From Schoenoplectus triqueter (Eukaryota > Streptophyta > Magnoliopsida > Poales > Cyperaceae): DNA of 64,000 nt. This document shows positions 46,841-60,705 of this stretch, one piece after another (the first letter of the stretch is position 1; each line of letters opens with the position of its first letter). The DNA is taken from NCBI GenBank assembly GCA_964058805.1, contig CAXKVV010000081.1, positions 310,001 to 374,000 of the forward strand. The letters are read 5' to 3'. Made by a program: the position numbers and the translations under genes. The notes beneath the pieces were generated by a model, which saw only the letters and a program-made list of their open reading frames with translations, was not told the origin of the DNA and made no database searches.

Positions 46841-49800
46841 TAGTGTATTAAAAAAACCTGAACGGGTTATATCCGTCCCACGTAATTTGGGGTTGCGATC
46901 CGTCTCGTCCCGACTTAATTTGGGGTCAAAATCCAGTCAACTCGGGACCAACCTACCTATGGGCCAATCACAGGTCACAGCTAAGGATTTCCCAAAAAAT
47001 CGACTATAAACCGGCCTCTTAGAAAACTGATCCGCCCAGTACCCGACCCGAGAACCCGACCTAACTCATGAAACTCATTTGACTGACCCGCCTAACCCGT
47101 TTAAATAAAAAAAATCTGCCAAAATTAGAAATAAAACCCGTGCAAGCCCCTCCCCCCCCAAACCCGAAAATAAAACCCGACCCACTTTACTCGGGAAACC
47201 CGACCCAAAAATCCGAATTTAACCCATTAAGCCTGAGAAAATTCAAAAAAGAAAGATTTCTAACCAGTTTAAACTAAAAAAAATCATTTTTTTTTGAAAA
47301 AGGTAAAATTCATCATTCAATTTTTTTTCTATAAATACCACTCCATTTCATTTCATATCTTCACTCCAAATCAAACTCTCTCTTCTCAATTCTCATATTC
47401 TCATATTCGTTAATTGATTAAATATTACCAAAATTTAAAATTCTAATTTTATTATTCCAAAAAATAAAAAAATAGTTGTAGTATTGTTATTTATTTATTA
47501 TTGTCATTCAGCAAGAACTCAAGCCAAAAAAAAGAACGGTATTAAATTTCCGCTATCTTCCAACTCGGACAAAATTCAATGGTTAGTTATAATTTATGAT
47601 TCATAAAAATTAGTGTTAGTTTTACTTAAATTAAATAAAATATAGTTATAGTTTAATTAGATTTATTGTAGTTATCATTTTTAATTAATTAATTGATTGA
47701 TTGATTATGTTACATTCATTTTGTTCTTTTTGTTGCCTTTTTAAATGTAGAATGGAATGTGATATTTTTTCCATTAAATTATAGAAGAAAATTTATTTTA
47801 TTTTTTATGTTACATTCTTTCTTTTTTATCATTAGTTTCATTAATTAGTTTATATAATTTTTTTATTTTTTATCATTAGTTTCATTAATTAGTTTATGGT
47901 ACATTCTTTATTTTTTATAATTAGTTTCTTGTAAATAGTTTATTTTAAATTCTTTATTTTTTATAATTAGTTCACTTTGATTAGTTATGTTACATTCTTA
48001 TTTTTTGATAATTAGTTTTTTAATTAGTTTTTTGTTACTTCTTTAATTTTTTTATGTTATATTTTTTGTTAATTGTTTTGTTCTTTATTTTTTATAATAT
48101 TTTTAATATTATTTTTATTTAGCGATATCAAATGACATCTCCCAATCGCTCTTATGTCGAAGAAATAGCGCATCGATTTAGTATTGAAATATTTGATGAA
48201 CAAATAACTGAACAAAATTATACATCACCAAATTCTAACCCTCTACAACCGTACTATCAATAAAATCCTAACCCTTCGCAACCGTATTATTAACAAATTC
48301 TGCAATAATATTATCCATCACAAAATCATAACCCATCGTCATCATATCAAATGTCGATTGATCTTAATTACCAACCACAAATCACTTCCTTTAATACTGG
48401 ATAAGGTTCTACCTCATAAGTCTCAAGTTCCCATTTTAACACTGATGCAATAACTAGTGCTAAACTTCACATTGCTACATCCAACGAGTGCAGGATGCTC
48501 CACACCAACACCCGAGTCAAGCGTTCTGCAATCACTGATCGAATATGAAATCAACAATAAAAGAAAAAGAACTGCCCCAACTTATGAAGCACTTTGGTGA
48601 CAATTTTATGTTCAGTGAGTTTTTCCGGTATATAGCCAAAAAGGAACAACCAATAATTGTGTTATTGTATCGATTTGCTCGATTGATGATTAGGGATTGT
48701 AGTCAACCATTGTACAAAATGTTACATCATAATAAAATAGTATCAACGTTAAAAAAAAGTATACCGAACAAAAATGAATTACTATCCATATTTGCAGTTA
48801 CAACAAATAAAATCTCAAATACATCCGACATATGGTCTGTCGGTAAACGTGATCTTGGTTATAGTTGTGTTACTATCCATTATATTGATCATAATTGGAT
48901 TTTATAAAAAACGGTCATAAGTTTTCAAAATATGGATTATCCGTACAATGCACAAATTATTTATCAATCTATTATAGATATTTTGCATGAGTATAATTTG
49001 AAAAAAAAAATAGAGAACAAAATATTTTTAATTTTTTTATAATACAAGCAATAATATTAAATTTATTAATTATTTTATACGTACACTAAACTCAATTTTG
49101 GATGATAGGATATTTCACCAAAAATATGCATGTCATATTCTTAGCTTAACTATTAAAGCGGGTATGAAGACAACCGTTATTGATAATTTAATATATAAAT
49201 TTAAAGATGGTCTTATCATATTTATTTGAATAATATAAGAAAATAAGATTTTCATACCTTATGTGTAAGATCAAAATTGAGTAAGATAAGAGTACCGTGG
49301 TACATAGATACACGTTGGAATTCAACGTATAGAATGTTACAACGGTGTATTCCATATAAACATGCTATAAGTGAGAGTCTACGTAACTCATCCGAGGGAT
49401 TATACTTGTCATGCTCCACGGGGAGCATGAGAACAACTGAAACAACTTTGTGCTCTTTTAGAAGTTTTCTTTAATGCAACTGTCAAACTATCATACTTAT
49501 ACATATCGTCTGCGCATGAGTTGCTTCAACATCTCTACTTGATCTCCAAGGCTAGTTTCTTTTTCATCTTTATATTTATTTCATTATAAATTTTAACTTA
49601 TTTCATTACTAATTGATTTTATTATTTTCAAGGTATATCATGTCTTGGAAGATATAGAAACTCATCAAATCACGGAGGATGTGCACGCGGACTCCCCCTT
49701 GTATCGATTTTTTGTAGAAGTCATGAGGAAAATAGTTTCTCAAATATTAGGAAGAAATACCTCTCATTACAGTTATCATAAATTATCTTCATCTTTCATT

Positions 49801-51294
49801 CAAGAAGTACATCATAAGATTGCTTCAACGATATAAGAAAAAATCTAATTTGACACACACCAGGGAGGAACAATGTGTTACCTCAGCATTGGAGGATATA
49901 TTTAACCAATACAACATCCAAATTTATGTCGATCAAATGAATCAACCTTATTCTTTGAATTCTCATAACATTAGATGTTAAACTCTAACATATTTATAAT
50001 ATCAAAAATTAGATATTATTGTGATACTTATATTTTTTTATTTTTTGAATCATAATAGGAGCAATAACTGATCTGCATTGTTGTGAGACTTGGAGGAAAA
50101 TGATGACTCCCAAATGTAAGTAAACACTAATGAGTTAGTTATTATTTGGGAAGCATGGAACTCGGGAGGCATTGACATCCTCGATCATTAGAATATGAAT
50201 GAAACTGCAGATTCAACTTTTGTCATGATGACCCGTGATATATTTATCGTGTCCGTGTTAACCGTCTCTTTCGAATTCTATTTTAGTTCAACAAATATGA
50301 TTCTAACTGATAAACGCAATATATTGGGTGTAAAACTTTCGAGCAACTCGTGTGCTTAAAATATTGGTTTGATGAAGAACAACGCAATCAATATAGTCCC
50401 GTTGAAGCACTATCATCCGGTGAATTTATGACAAACACGGATGAAGATTCAGATGATATTCCAAAAAATGACCTATAGTATATGAACTCCCAACTTCTAG
50501 ATTTATAGTGTCGATATGTATTTCTAACTATTTTCATTTATTTTAGTTTATTTATAATATTTTTCTATTTTAATAACATTTTTATTTAATTTTTACATTA
50601 TTTTTCAATGTACAATACTAACAATAAAGTTAAAATTCTTCCTATGTTATTTTACATAATCGGTTTCAAGCTCAGATAAAGGAGGATGATAACTTTATTT
50701 TTATCATTTTGTTAGAATTTTCAACAACTTATTTGAATTTTTAATATTTTATTTGTATTTTTTGTCAATTTATTTCACTTTAAAATAAAACTGAAAAATA
50801 TTTATTTATTATACGAAATTTTTAAATATTTATTTCAATTATATATTTCTTTGTCATTTTATTTCAAGTTATATTATTTTATTTGAATTTTTAGTTAATT
50901 TATTTGACTTATAAAAAAATAAAAATAATTAAATTTGTTTAAAAAATATTAATGGTTATATATTTTATATATTTTTTAATATTTTTATGATTTTTAGAAC
51001 TTTTTTGAAATTTATTTAGAATTATTTGAGATTTTGAGTTATTTTGGAGAAAAAAAAACCCAGCGGTCTAAAAAATCTGACCCGACGTGGCCACCCCCTA
51101 TACTAGACCCGCCCCGTCTCATTTACATGTCTGACCCATGGTCATAGGACAGGTCGCAGCCACATCTTCTCAAAACTAATTCATCCGTCTCGTCTAACCT
51201 GTCAATCCGCCTAATTAAATCTGGCCCATCCTAATATGTTGGACCGTTCGGGTTAGGACCGGACCGGCCCAACCGACCCATGTTTAATACACTA
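46841..51294 (+). mobile_element. Full-length hAT transposon, inactive, 4454 bp
   Basis: Perfect 8-bp TSD GTTGGGTC (46833-46840, 51295-51302). Termini TAGTGTATTAAAA and TGTTTAATACACTA are inverted repeats. Subterminal regions (46855-47250, 51060-51290) carry decayed ACCCG words like those of 4306-4978 and 61523. A TATA box (TATAAATA near 47330), a 5'-UTR region with T-rich intron-like sequence, and a dead transposase (48132-50480) follow. Confidence 0.9.
48132..50480 (+). pseudogene. hAT transposase, many stops
   Basis: The start MTSPNRSYVEEIAHRFSIEI parallels the intact start at 62665. Then: a remnant of the DNA-binding region; SNTSDIWSVGKRDLGYSCV at ~48815, a hAT catalytic-core motif (T-S-D-x-W-S, first Asp); a CHILSLTIKAG motif at ~49135; KIRVPWYIDTRWNSTYRML at 49284; and a dimerisation-domain remnant at ~50160-50290 (WNSGGIDILDH, FIVSVLTVSFEFYFS), where the usual S-E-S-A-F-S reads F-E-F-Y-F-S. 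Frames change repeatedly, so no active protein is possible. Confidence 0.82.
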
Positions 51295-51302
51295 GTTGGG
51301 TC

Positions 51303-52580
51303 TTGGCATTGGGTCAAAATTTAAGCATTTTCATCTTAATAGATCTGGACCTCTAACTTAATTGGACCTAGCTACATTGTATATATTTGGTTAGGTACTT
51401 GGTAGGAGGCATATCTCATTGCCCACGAATGTCCCTTCAGCGTCAATTGTGGTGCATGAGAGTCTATATTCTCTGCAGACGCTTCGCAATTTCGCATGAA
51501 TCTGAATCATTCGTTTAATATCACGATCAAATACAGTTAGATTATTACGGTGATATTAAGATTTATGAGGCATGTGCGGATAAACTTAGTCTGCGACAGG
51601 GTACAACACTGGATCTGATTTAACTCGTTTACATCGAAAAATATCAAAGCATTCCTAGTAGACATTAGTGCCATACAAAAATGGCAGAATTAAAATAACT
51701 TCGGGACTACCTTTCAGTGATGCAGAGCCTCTGGGACCATGACACACTGTGTTGTGTAGGGTTTGGAATTTTGGATCCGTGCAACTTGTTTTCACTTGAT
51801 TGCAAGTTGTTTGTTTATATTTTTCCTACTTGTAGTGGCTGGTAGTAGAACCAATCTGACATATATCCAGGACGGGAATCTCTATGTAGTCTTAACTTTT
51901 TGTGAATTCTTTTCATGTAGAACTAGTTGATAATTTAAAACAAAATATCATCAATTTAAACAGTTTAAAAATCATTCAATAAAGTAACGATACTGACTAA
52001 CTTAAACCACTTATATGCAGTAGCTTTCCATAACCAAAATCTTTATCAGGCTTCTCTGGGATGGAGAAATAAGAGATTGAATTGGAAATAGCAATCTCGA
52101 AAGTTGATGATTTTCATATTATTCCAATTTTACGACAAGTATAAAATAATAAAAGTTAGAATTAGAAACATAACAGTCCTTAGAATTTATGCATCATACC
52201 GTGCCTTATCTGCTTGATATAGCTGGGATAAATTTATAGAAGACGTGATCCATATATTTTTACGGATTTTTGTGAAATTATCCAAAAGCAGCATAAATTA
52301 ATCAATTTATGGCTCATTAGTGATAGAAATTACTAAGCAATCATGTTTATATGCTTTTCAATGGTTTTGTTCATATTTTGAGGAAGGTTTCAATGTCATC
52401 AAGTCATTTTTTAATTTATATTTTAAAATTTGATACTCAAATTTGAAATCCAAGTCATTGGTCTTTTTTAATTTTAATGGTAGATGCATGCTCTTAAATT
52501 TTCATGAATTTATATCTCATTTTATACAAGATTAAATAAAAATAAAATGAATGCATAAAAATAATCAATCATAATTAACT
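51303..52580. other. Intergenic, no gene recognised
   Basis: Moderately A/T-rich, no ORF above ~60 codons, no tRNA-like boxes and no obvious internal repeat. Confidence 0.4.
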
Positions 52581-52589
52581 AGCAACTCA

Positions 52590-53015
52590 TTCATTTTGTT
52601 ACAATATAATCTATCATAATCATAATCATGATAATAATAATAATAAATAATAATAATAATCATAGTCATGATCATAATAATATAATAATAATATAATAAT
52701 AATCATAATATAATAATAAAAATTATAATCATAATCATAATAATATTATAATAATGATATAATCATTATTATAATCATAATATAATAATATATTATAATC
52801 AAATAATAATAAAATATTAATCATAATCATAATCTGATTATAATTATAATAATAAAAAATAATAATTATAGTAGTAATAATAATATAATCATAATCATTA
52901 TATAATAATACAATAATAAAAATTTATAATCATAATCATAATAATATAATAATAATAATAATAATAATATAATACTAATAGTGATGATAATATAATAATA
53001 TAATACAACATAATC
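52590..53015. repeat. AT-rich microsatellite, (ATAATC/ATAATA)n
   Basis: About 425 bp built almost only from ATAATCATAATA, AATAATAAT and TATAATAATA words. No clean period, but a strong trinucleotide bias. May be a matrix-attachment-like or unwinding region; nothing coding. Confidence 0.92.
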
Positions 53016-54430
53016 AAATAATTTATTCTGATGAGAGTTAATCCGTTATACCACCTACAGTTTGGTATATCGTATTAGCACTCTTCCGCACTTTTCTACT
53101 TTTTGCTATTCTATGGAGTGCCAAATGGACCATATAGTAAAGAAGCTTGTATAATCAATTAATCAGTTATCCTGTGGTTATTTGTTATAATTTTAACAAT
53201 CAAATTGCAAGTAAAATCGAAAAAAATAAAAGAATATAAAAGTAAAAAAATTATAAATATAATTTTAAATTTATATATTGATATATTTCAAATTATATAA
53301 TTTAAGTATCATTTGAAAAATCATAAGTTACAATAAAAGCAAATTATATGAAATTTAATATGTTTATTGAACTATCGTATAATGTTTAAATTATATAAAA
53401 GTTGACATATTATTAAACATTATATGAAATTTTAATATATTATTAATTTATAAGTTCTAAATATATTTATTTATTTATTTTTTAATGTATTTGAGATTTT
53501 ATCTCTACTCCTTATTAAGTACATAAATGTTTTGATCCTGCAATGATCTAGATTTTTATTGAATTTCTAGAACTAATATTAGTCATCGAATTGAGTTATT
53601 CGTCAAATAATGTTACTATCTTTATGGTCATTTGTATTAAAGTTATAATTTTCTCTCAATTTTGATTGTTACATGAAATGCTGCATAATTTAGGAGTATA
53701 ATTGCTTTACTTTATTTTCTTTATTTTCTCATATTGCCATTAATTATGAATTTCAACTTTCCGTAAATTCTGAATGTTAACTTTTCTCTCAATTCTGCAT
53801 TTATTTTTATATTAATTAAGTATTCATGATTAAAATTTATATTAATTAATAAATTATCTTCATATTTATTTTTTTTCTTTTCACATATAGATATGAATTT
53901 TTATATTTTTAAAAGACATCACTATAGCAACGCACGAATAAAATACTAGTTATTAATTATGTGCTTTTATTCTTCTTTCAAATAAGATGTATGTTTTTTC
54001 TCCATATATTATCCTCTTTCTTTTTCCTCCCTTTCATCTTCGAAATTGGCATCTATTCAAAGATAAATGGCAAAATCATAATCAACGAGAACCTCAGTGG
54101 CAAAAAACACAACGTTCTTTGATGTGAAAGATTACAGGTTCAACATTTGAATGCAATTCTTTATTAATATTTAAATTTTGAATAGTTTAAACTCTCATAT
54201 TTACATAAAAAATCATAATCAATGTTTTAGTGAAGACATAATAAATAGATGAAATTTTTTGAGCAACTTAGAGGTTCATCTAAATATAAATTTTTTCTTC
54301 TTTCGAAATCCCTCATAATTATAAAAGAGCAGTTGATTATGTATTAATTAAATAAAAATATGTTCTAGTAACAATCAATTTAATTTTGACTTGCTTAACT
54401 TTATCATAACTTATCTACCAACCTATCTGA
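53016..54430. other. Intergenic, no gene recognised
   Basis: A/T-rich, ends at about 54430 where a CCCACACACCCTCATCATG-type C-rich stretch begins. 54115-54200 (GATTACAGGTTCAAC) may be a degenerate SINE B-box. Confidence 0.35.
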
Positions 54431-55813
54431 TCTAAATGACCCGGCTCGAGTTCTCACCCACACACCCTCATCATGCAGGAGTGCACCTCCTACTATATGA
54501 ACCTTATGGGAAACCTGCACCCGACCACTCTAAAATCCAACCTTTAAAAGTTCTACCCGCAACTGCAACCTCTACCCGCAAATGCGCACCAATCCCAACC
54601 TCCCATTTCCAACCAATTACCTCCTAAGTCCTCTTACCGACACTATCTTAGTAAGTGAACTAAAGAATGTGGTTTTCTTGCTGCCTAAAGATAAAGTAGC
54701 GGGATCTGATGAGTTTCTTATCGAATTCTTTCAACGCTATTGGGAAATAACCTGAGAAGACCTATATCGAGCTATTACTGTCTTTTATCATAATAACCTG
54801 AATCTTTGACGCATCAACAAAGCCTACATAACACTTGTCCCAGAAAACTATTATAGATTTCTGGCCCATCAATGTTCTATATGTTATCCCGAAGTTGATA
54901 ACAAAGATTAACCAACATATTATAACCGCTAATGCCACACCTCATTGATAACCATTAGACAATATTTGTGACAAGACGTCATATTATGCAAACTTTTATC
55001 TCCACACGGAAAATGCTCAACCATCTCTAAAAACAAAATACCCTCAGTCTTCATCAAGGTGGATTTTAGTAAGGCTTTTGATTCCCAATCATGGGATTTC
55101 ATCCTCGAGGCCCTTCGGGTTTGGATTTTCCCACTCTATGGATAGCATGAATCCATAATATCCTCATTTCCTCAACTTCATTTCTCAAAATAAACGGTTT
55201 GAAAGGAACCTCCTTCTATCATAGGAGAGGTCTGAAACAAGGAGACCCACTTTCACCGTTACTTTTCATAATAGCCACGGATGTGCTGCAAGCTCTATTC
55301 AAGCGTCTACAAAAAAAACTAATATCCATACCAACTGCGGGAACGACCATTCTCCAATTCGTGGAATACAACCATTATTACATCTGCTCATGCAAAAAAC
55401 CTAAAAACCATTACGACCACGCTACACATCTTTGGAGAAGCCTCAGAGCTTAAAATAAACCTCTCCAAATCAGGATTCCTGCCAATCTCCCTACCTGAAG
55501 GCTTTTTACCCACAATAACATCAATCCTTGGATGTCACCAGCTATCTACACTGATACAATACGTTGGGTTACCCTTAACCATACATAAGTCACCTCGAGA
55601 TGCATTCCTCCCACTCATTGTAGGGTTCAAAAGAGATACAAAGGGTGGCCTAATGAAAAGTTGTCGATCACAGGGAGGTTGGTTCTAATGAACTCAGTTC
55701 TTAATATGCTTCCCCTGTATTACATGCAAGCATTCCTACTATCTGCTTGGGTTATCAAGACCATCCAGAAAGCTATGAGGCGATACTTATGGATTATCAA
55801 GACCACCTTCTCT

Positions 55814-55839
55814 GGGGGGGGGGGGGGGGGGGGGGGGGG
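55814..55839. repeat. Run of 26 guanines within the LINE remnant
   Basis: An uninterrupted G26 follows TTCTCT and precedes CAACTTG. It reads as poly-Gly on + and poly-Pro on -. In length and purity it is unusual for plant DNA, and prone to slippage and to assembly error. Confidence 0.95.
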
Positions 55840-56347
55840 CAACTTGTTATCATGACAAGTAGTCATGCTGCCAAAAGTTAATGAAGGTTTGGGATCATAA
55901 ACTCGCAGTTTCAAAACCAGGTCCTAATCCTTAAATGGATCAGGGTGGCAATTACATATAAGGCATCTCTGTGGTCAATCACCTTGAATGCACTCGGGAT
56001 CCACCTAGCCCGAGGTGTGAATGCCAAGGACCTAGCTAACTGTTTTTTCTTCCTAACTGACCTACTCACGCTCATGCCAATGTTCACAATGTCCACAAAT
56101 ATTGTTGAATCCGGAGCTCTTCTATGGAGATGAAACTCAAATCACCTCTTCACAGTTCAATCCATCTACATCGTATGTATAAACCATGTGGTACAATGAA
56201 AAGAATTTAGTCTAATATGGATGGCATAGGTCTCTCCTCGAATCAAGATTTTTCCTACGACTTTCACTATACAATGTAGAACCTCAAAAAAAAAGGATGA
56301 CACAACTCACTGACATGTGTTATGTGCTCGCACACTTTGCTAGAGAC

Positions 56348-56981
56348 TGTTGGCGAGTGGGGGCAGCGGAAGCAATAAGGAGTTATTTCGTCGAACACAT
56401 GTTGGACACACACCAATCTAGACTTATCAGGACGTAAAAACCAGAAAGCTTTAAATAGGACAATTACAGCCACAAAGAGGATAATTCCGCATCCAAGTTA
56501 GATCTCGAGATAACCAGAAAACAGTTTTGAGAATCAAAGCAAGCACAACAACATTCAAGCACAGAAAATAAAGAGACACACAAGATTTTTACGTGGAAAC
56601 CCGGAAAGGGAAAAACCACGGGAGCGACCGGTGCAAATTTCACTATATGGAAATTGTCTTACGGTACAAGAAGATTATCAAGCTATCAAGTTTTCTCTCT
56701 CACACATACTCTCTCCTTACTAGTTTGAATGGATTTTAATAAAAGATCAAGAGAGAATAAGAAAATCCAAAGAAATTACACAAATCCTAAATTAAGAGCG
56801 GCTCTCCTCTTTTCTCCTCTATTTTCTACTATTTTCTTCTGTTTTTCACTCTTCACTGTGTTACCCACACCACCCCTTTTGCTCCTATTTTAATTGGCTG
56901 CACCAAACCACACAACAAAAGAGATAAAAAGAAAAATATGAGCCTTGGCCCAAAAATATAATTTGACTTCACAATATAACA
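56348..56981. mobile_element. 634-bp solo LTR inside the LINE zf-RVT domain
   Basis: Begins TGTTGGCGAGTGGGGG and ends CACAATATAACA. TSD GAGAC (56343-56347) versus GAAAC (56982-56986). Removal rejoins the zinc-finger codons. Contains TTTTTACGTGGAAACCC and GGGAAAAACCACGG, words frequent in plant copia LTRs or TRIMs. Not coding. Confidence 0.72.
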
Positions 56982-57250
56982 GAAACGGTCACCCACCTAT
57001 TCTCCGAATGGCCGCTATCATCCATCATATACTTACAAACATGACAAGCACGACATGTCAATCCGTCAGAGACATATGGACGAGGATTTGCAAGAACAAT
57101 AGGGAGCTATTTTGGACGTCCTTGGCATGATCCATATAGCAAGAAAGGAATACAAGGATTTTTCAAAGGCAGGCACAACCGATGCAAGCAATTATGGAGG
57201 AAGTAAAGGACCAAATCAAGCTATGGGCGGACCACAACCAATTAGGACAA

Positions 57251-58300
57251 AATAAATTAATTTATTAGAACAATTGATTGATACAACTATTACTAGTACA
57301 ATGCATGTAATATTGTTTTATTCATTCCTCCCCTCTACTCTTTCTCTACTAAGCCTGTAAACACTCTTTTTTAACTTATTTTAATGAAATTCATAGTAAG
57401 CTATTGCCTACACACAAAAAATATTCCGCGTTATCCACGGAACCTACGGTTAGTGCATAGTGCGTCGCTCTAATTATTTTTTCATGGAATTGAGTTGAGC
57501 TGTGCATAATTTGCTTGAACGTGCTTGGTGCGGTACCACTTTTACCAGAAGAAAGTTGAATGGTCTCAATTAAAATATTCATCATCCAAGTACGGCGTAG
57601 TTCCACGTCTTCATGTAACATAATAAGAAATTAAGAACTGATGCACACCTTGCAAAGTATTTGAAGTCGAGTTGCTTGACCATCAGCTCTGAGTAAGAAA
57701 AAAAAAATCATCCTACAGAAATAATTCCCATTATAATAAGACTTCATACGACGTCAATTGATAGAAACATATCGGATCATAATTACGTGAGATAAAATAA
57801 AAAGGACCGTTCTGTTCAGTGTACATTTAACTTTTATGGTGTATTTTTTAAGAAATATATTTAAAAAGAAAAAAATAAAATTATAAATGTATTGCTAATT
57901 ACTTAAAATAATATATATCCAAATTTGAAATAATTTAGAATTATTGATCAAAGGTTAATATTCTGTCAATGAAACAGACGTACAAATATGCCTTTTCTCA
58001 AAAAAAATTTATCATTATTCATTCATCACAAAATTATCAAATATTCACTGTTAAAATTAAAAAAAAAATCTTTCAAATTGACTAAAATCTTATATACACT
58101 TGATCTGAGCAATTTGGAATGCATTATGATTTTTACAATTTGAACAGTATTTCTAAAAATATATACCATCATTTAGTTTAATGACAAAAGATAATACTCT
58201 CTATATGAGAGGACGTTGCAGATTTAAAATCCGGATGAGAGTTGTTCATGGATATTTAAAAGTTAAAATAATTTAGACTCTCATCTTTACTAAAAAAAAC
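57251..58300. other. Intergenic, no gene recognised
   Basis: A 76-residue minus-strand ORF at 57391-57621 (starts MLHEDVELRRTWMMN) shows no recognised domain; it overlaps GC-poor, unannotated DNA. A tRNA-like B-box remnant (GCAGATTTAAAATCC) at 58215 may be a decayed SINE. Confidence 0.35.
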
Positions 58301-58324
58301 TATATATATAGGGAGAGAGAGGGG

Positions 58325-58612
58325 GCCTATGGTGCTTCGCGAACATGATTTTCATATTGAAATATCTTTGGAGATCAAATTTTATATATTTTTAAAAAAA
58401 TTTGCTATTTTTTAAATGGGTATAAAGTTTATTGATCTAACTATTTTTGCACCATTCAAAACTAGCGATTTCATACCCATCTAAAAAATAAAAAAAATTC
58501 AAAAAAAATATAAAATTTGATCTCCAAAAATATTTTAATATGAAAATTATGTTCAACGGTTTGAATCAACCATTTGAACTTTTAAATTTGAAATATGAAT
58601 GCGAAGCACGGA
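58325..58612. mobile_element. Fold-back MITE
   Basis: GGTGCTTCGCGAACATG at the left and GAATGCGAAGCACGG at the right are inverted. Inward, TTTTCATATTGAAATATC / ATATTTTAATATGAAAATTA and GGAGATCAAATTTTATAT / ATATAAAATTTGATCTCC pair. The element at ~58880-59215 has similar interior words (TTAAATTTTATATTT / TATAAAATTTGATTTTTAA). Confidence 0.7.
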
Positions 58613-58879
58613 AAATTTTGTATTTCACGAAATGCCATAACCCTAGACACACGGCAAGTGTTGGATATATCAGAAAAAAGTTGAACGTACACCGCAGTTA
58701 ACAATAGGCTGGCTGGTAAAGATTTTCTTTTAATTATTTGTTATTCCCGGGCACATCAAAAACCTTTTATGCGACTGCAGTTGTTTGGAAACACATTTAC
58801 ATGAACTAATTAACTGAGAATTTGAGATATAAAACGAAATTAAAATTTTTGTACCAGACATCATAACAAAATCTGAAGA

Positions 58880-59215
58880 ATTTTATGCTATAATGAGTTA
58901 TGAAATATAAAATATTTTTTATATTTTATGTTATATGTCTTATTTTTAAATTTAAAATTTTGATTAAACTGTTTAAAATGATATTCATATAAAATGTGTT
59001 CGAAGATTAAATTTTATATTTTTAATTTTTTTAAAAGATAAAAATTCTCATTATTGAAAATTATTAGCTCAATGTATTTTTCGCCTTTTAAAATTTTATT
59101 TTCAGAAACTATAAAATTTGATTTTTAAACATATTTTAATATAAATTATATTGAACATTTAGATCATTTTTTAAAATACGAAAATAAGATATATGATGCG
59201 CACGATCCACCGTAG
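58880..59215. mobile_element. Diverged fold-back MITE
   Basis: Interior inverted words (GTTCGAAGATTAAATTTTAT / ATAAAATTTGATTTTTAAAC; TTAAAATGATATTCATATAA / TTTAATATAAATTATATTG) and a GATCCACCGTAGCATAACTC right end that resembles the GTAGCAC hairpin ends at 37474. Borders uncertain. Confidence 0.4.
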
Positions 59216-60705
59216 CATAACTCCCCATAAATATTATATAAACTCTCACACATACTAATTAATAAAAACATTATAAAATAACAATCAAGTCCGGACGTGC
59301 GAAATAAAAGATTAATTTCTAAAAGGAGGCTGATAATAGTATTTAATATTTTGTCCCCCAAAAAATCCCCATGTTAACCGCCGCAAACCAATTCAATAAT
59401 GGTCAGCGACAAGTATTTTTTTACGTGTCTTCAATTTTGCCTCTGGCTTTTGCTTCACTGTCATTTATGATTTATACTAACCATTGAAATTATTTACATG
59501 ATTTATTTTAAATTTAAAAACACAGCTACCAAAATTGACTAAAATATAAAGTCAAATGCTCCAATGCTTAGGCTAACACTTTCCGATATCATTTATATTA
59601 AATACAGTAGCTATTTGTACTAAATTTGTTATTTTTCTAATTTCCGTTAATGTGCATCTCATATGAACTATTTATAGCAATGAATGATCTTATTTATATT
59701 GATTATACTAGTTAATAATAGTTAGTGTCACAAAAATATATTTAAATAGTATTAGGCACTAGTTCAGGATATACATTTATAGTTCATCCTATATGGAGCG
59801 GTGAGCTATTTATATATATTGGAATTATTATTTATATTAGTTAAATTGGTTATGAATAAAAAGTTGACATATGTATTCTCTGATGATGTTTGTCAGAACT
59901 ATTGAAAACATAAATATGCAAGTTAAAAACTATTTATAGTTAGTATATGAACTGTAAACATTAATTCAAGAGATCAGTAATAATTATTATGCACAGTCAA
60001 ATCTTGTTTAAACTATTTATATCAACTATAATAATTTGTTCCCAAAGAAAATCCATAAGTTGACCAGAAGCATTAACATAGTAGTCAGCGACATGGTGGC
60101 TATCATTGACGTTGTTCACCCCTTCCGACACTACTTACATCAATTAGTTGGATTATTTATATTAATTGAATTAACTATTTATATTTATAATTAAAGCACA
60201 TTATTATAACCACAAACCACTTGTACAAATAGTAAGCAACTTGCTGAAGCGCCTAATATTTCAATATGATACTATACGATTTATATCAATCACTCAAGTT
60301 ATTTACATATATCTGAATAATTATTTATTTTTCTAGCACATACACGTTATTGTAACTGTTTTTATAAGAAACATATTGTAGTCGGAGTATTGCTCTATTT
60401 ACGACAACCAAATTTGATCGATACAAGTGTTCAACTTTACGAAGAAACCAAATCTATTGCAAATAAGCAAACAAACTGGTAAAACTAACTTAATGATAAT
60501 GAAAGAAAGAAGTAATAGAACAATAAATGCGGGAAATTAAGGAAATGTTTTGCCTTTACAACAAAAAAAGAAAGAAAAAAAAAAGTTGAAGCATTTTAAA
60601 AAGCAAACATCAAAAGTAACTGCTCCGCTACCGTTCAAAAGAAAAATTAAAAAAAAAACGGAAGATGACCATGTAGTATCATGTAAAGCATATTTTTTCT
60701 AGAGC
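59216..60705. other. Intergenic; degenerate ~680-bp duplication, no gene
   Basis: 59357-59410 (ATCCCCATGTTAACCGCCGC, ATGGTCAGCGACAAG) resembles 60046-60090 (AATCCATAAGTTGACCAG, TAGTCAGCGACATGG), and the following CTTTCCGATATCATTTATAT resembles CCTTCCGACACTACTTACAT. TATTTATATTA words recur throughout. No ORF above ~65 codons. Confidence 0.4.

Larger units (their letters stand above)
54600..57250 (+). pseudogene. L1-type LINE, reverse transcriptase and zf-RVT domain, 5'-truncated
   Basis: Non-LTR retrotransposon remnant. In order: FLLPKDKVAGSDEFLIEFFQ at ~54671 (usual L-P-K-x-K-x-P-G-x-D-G); VFIKVDFSKAFDSQSWDFI at ~55050; LKGTSFYHRRGLKQGDPLSP at 55199; then QFVEYN where the catalytic F-A-D-D box should be (~55355). 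SITGRLVLMNSVLNMLPLYY at 55664 is the post-RT segment. The zinc-binding zf-RVT tail CVMCSHTLLETVTHLFSEW reads across 56318-57015 once a solo LTR is removed. Many stops. Upstream (54436-54600) is C-rich and not clearly LINE. No poly(A) tail is evident. Confidence 0.8.
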
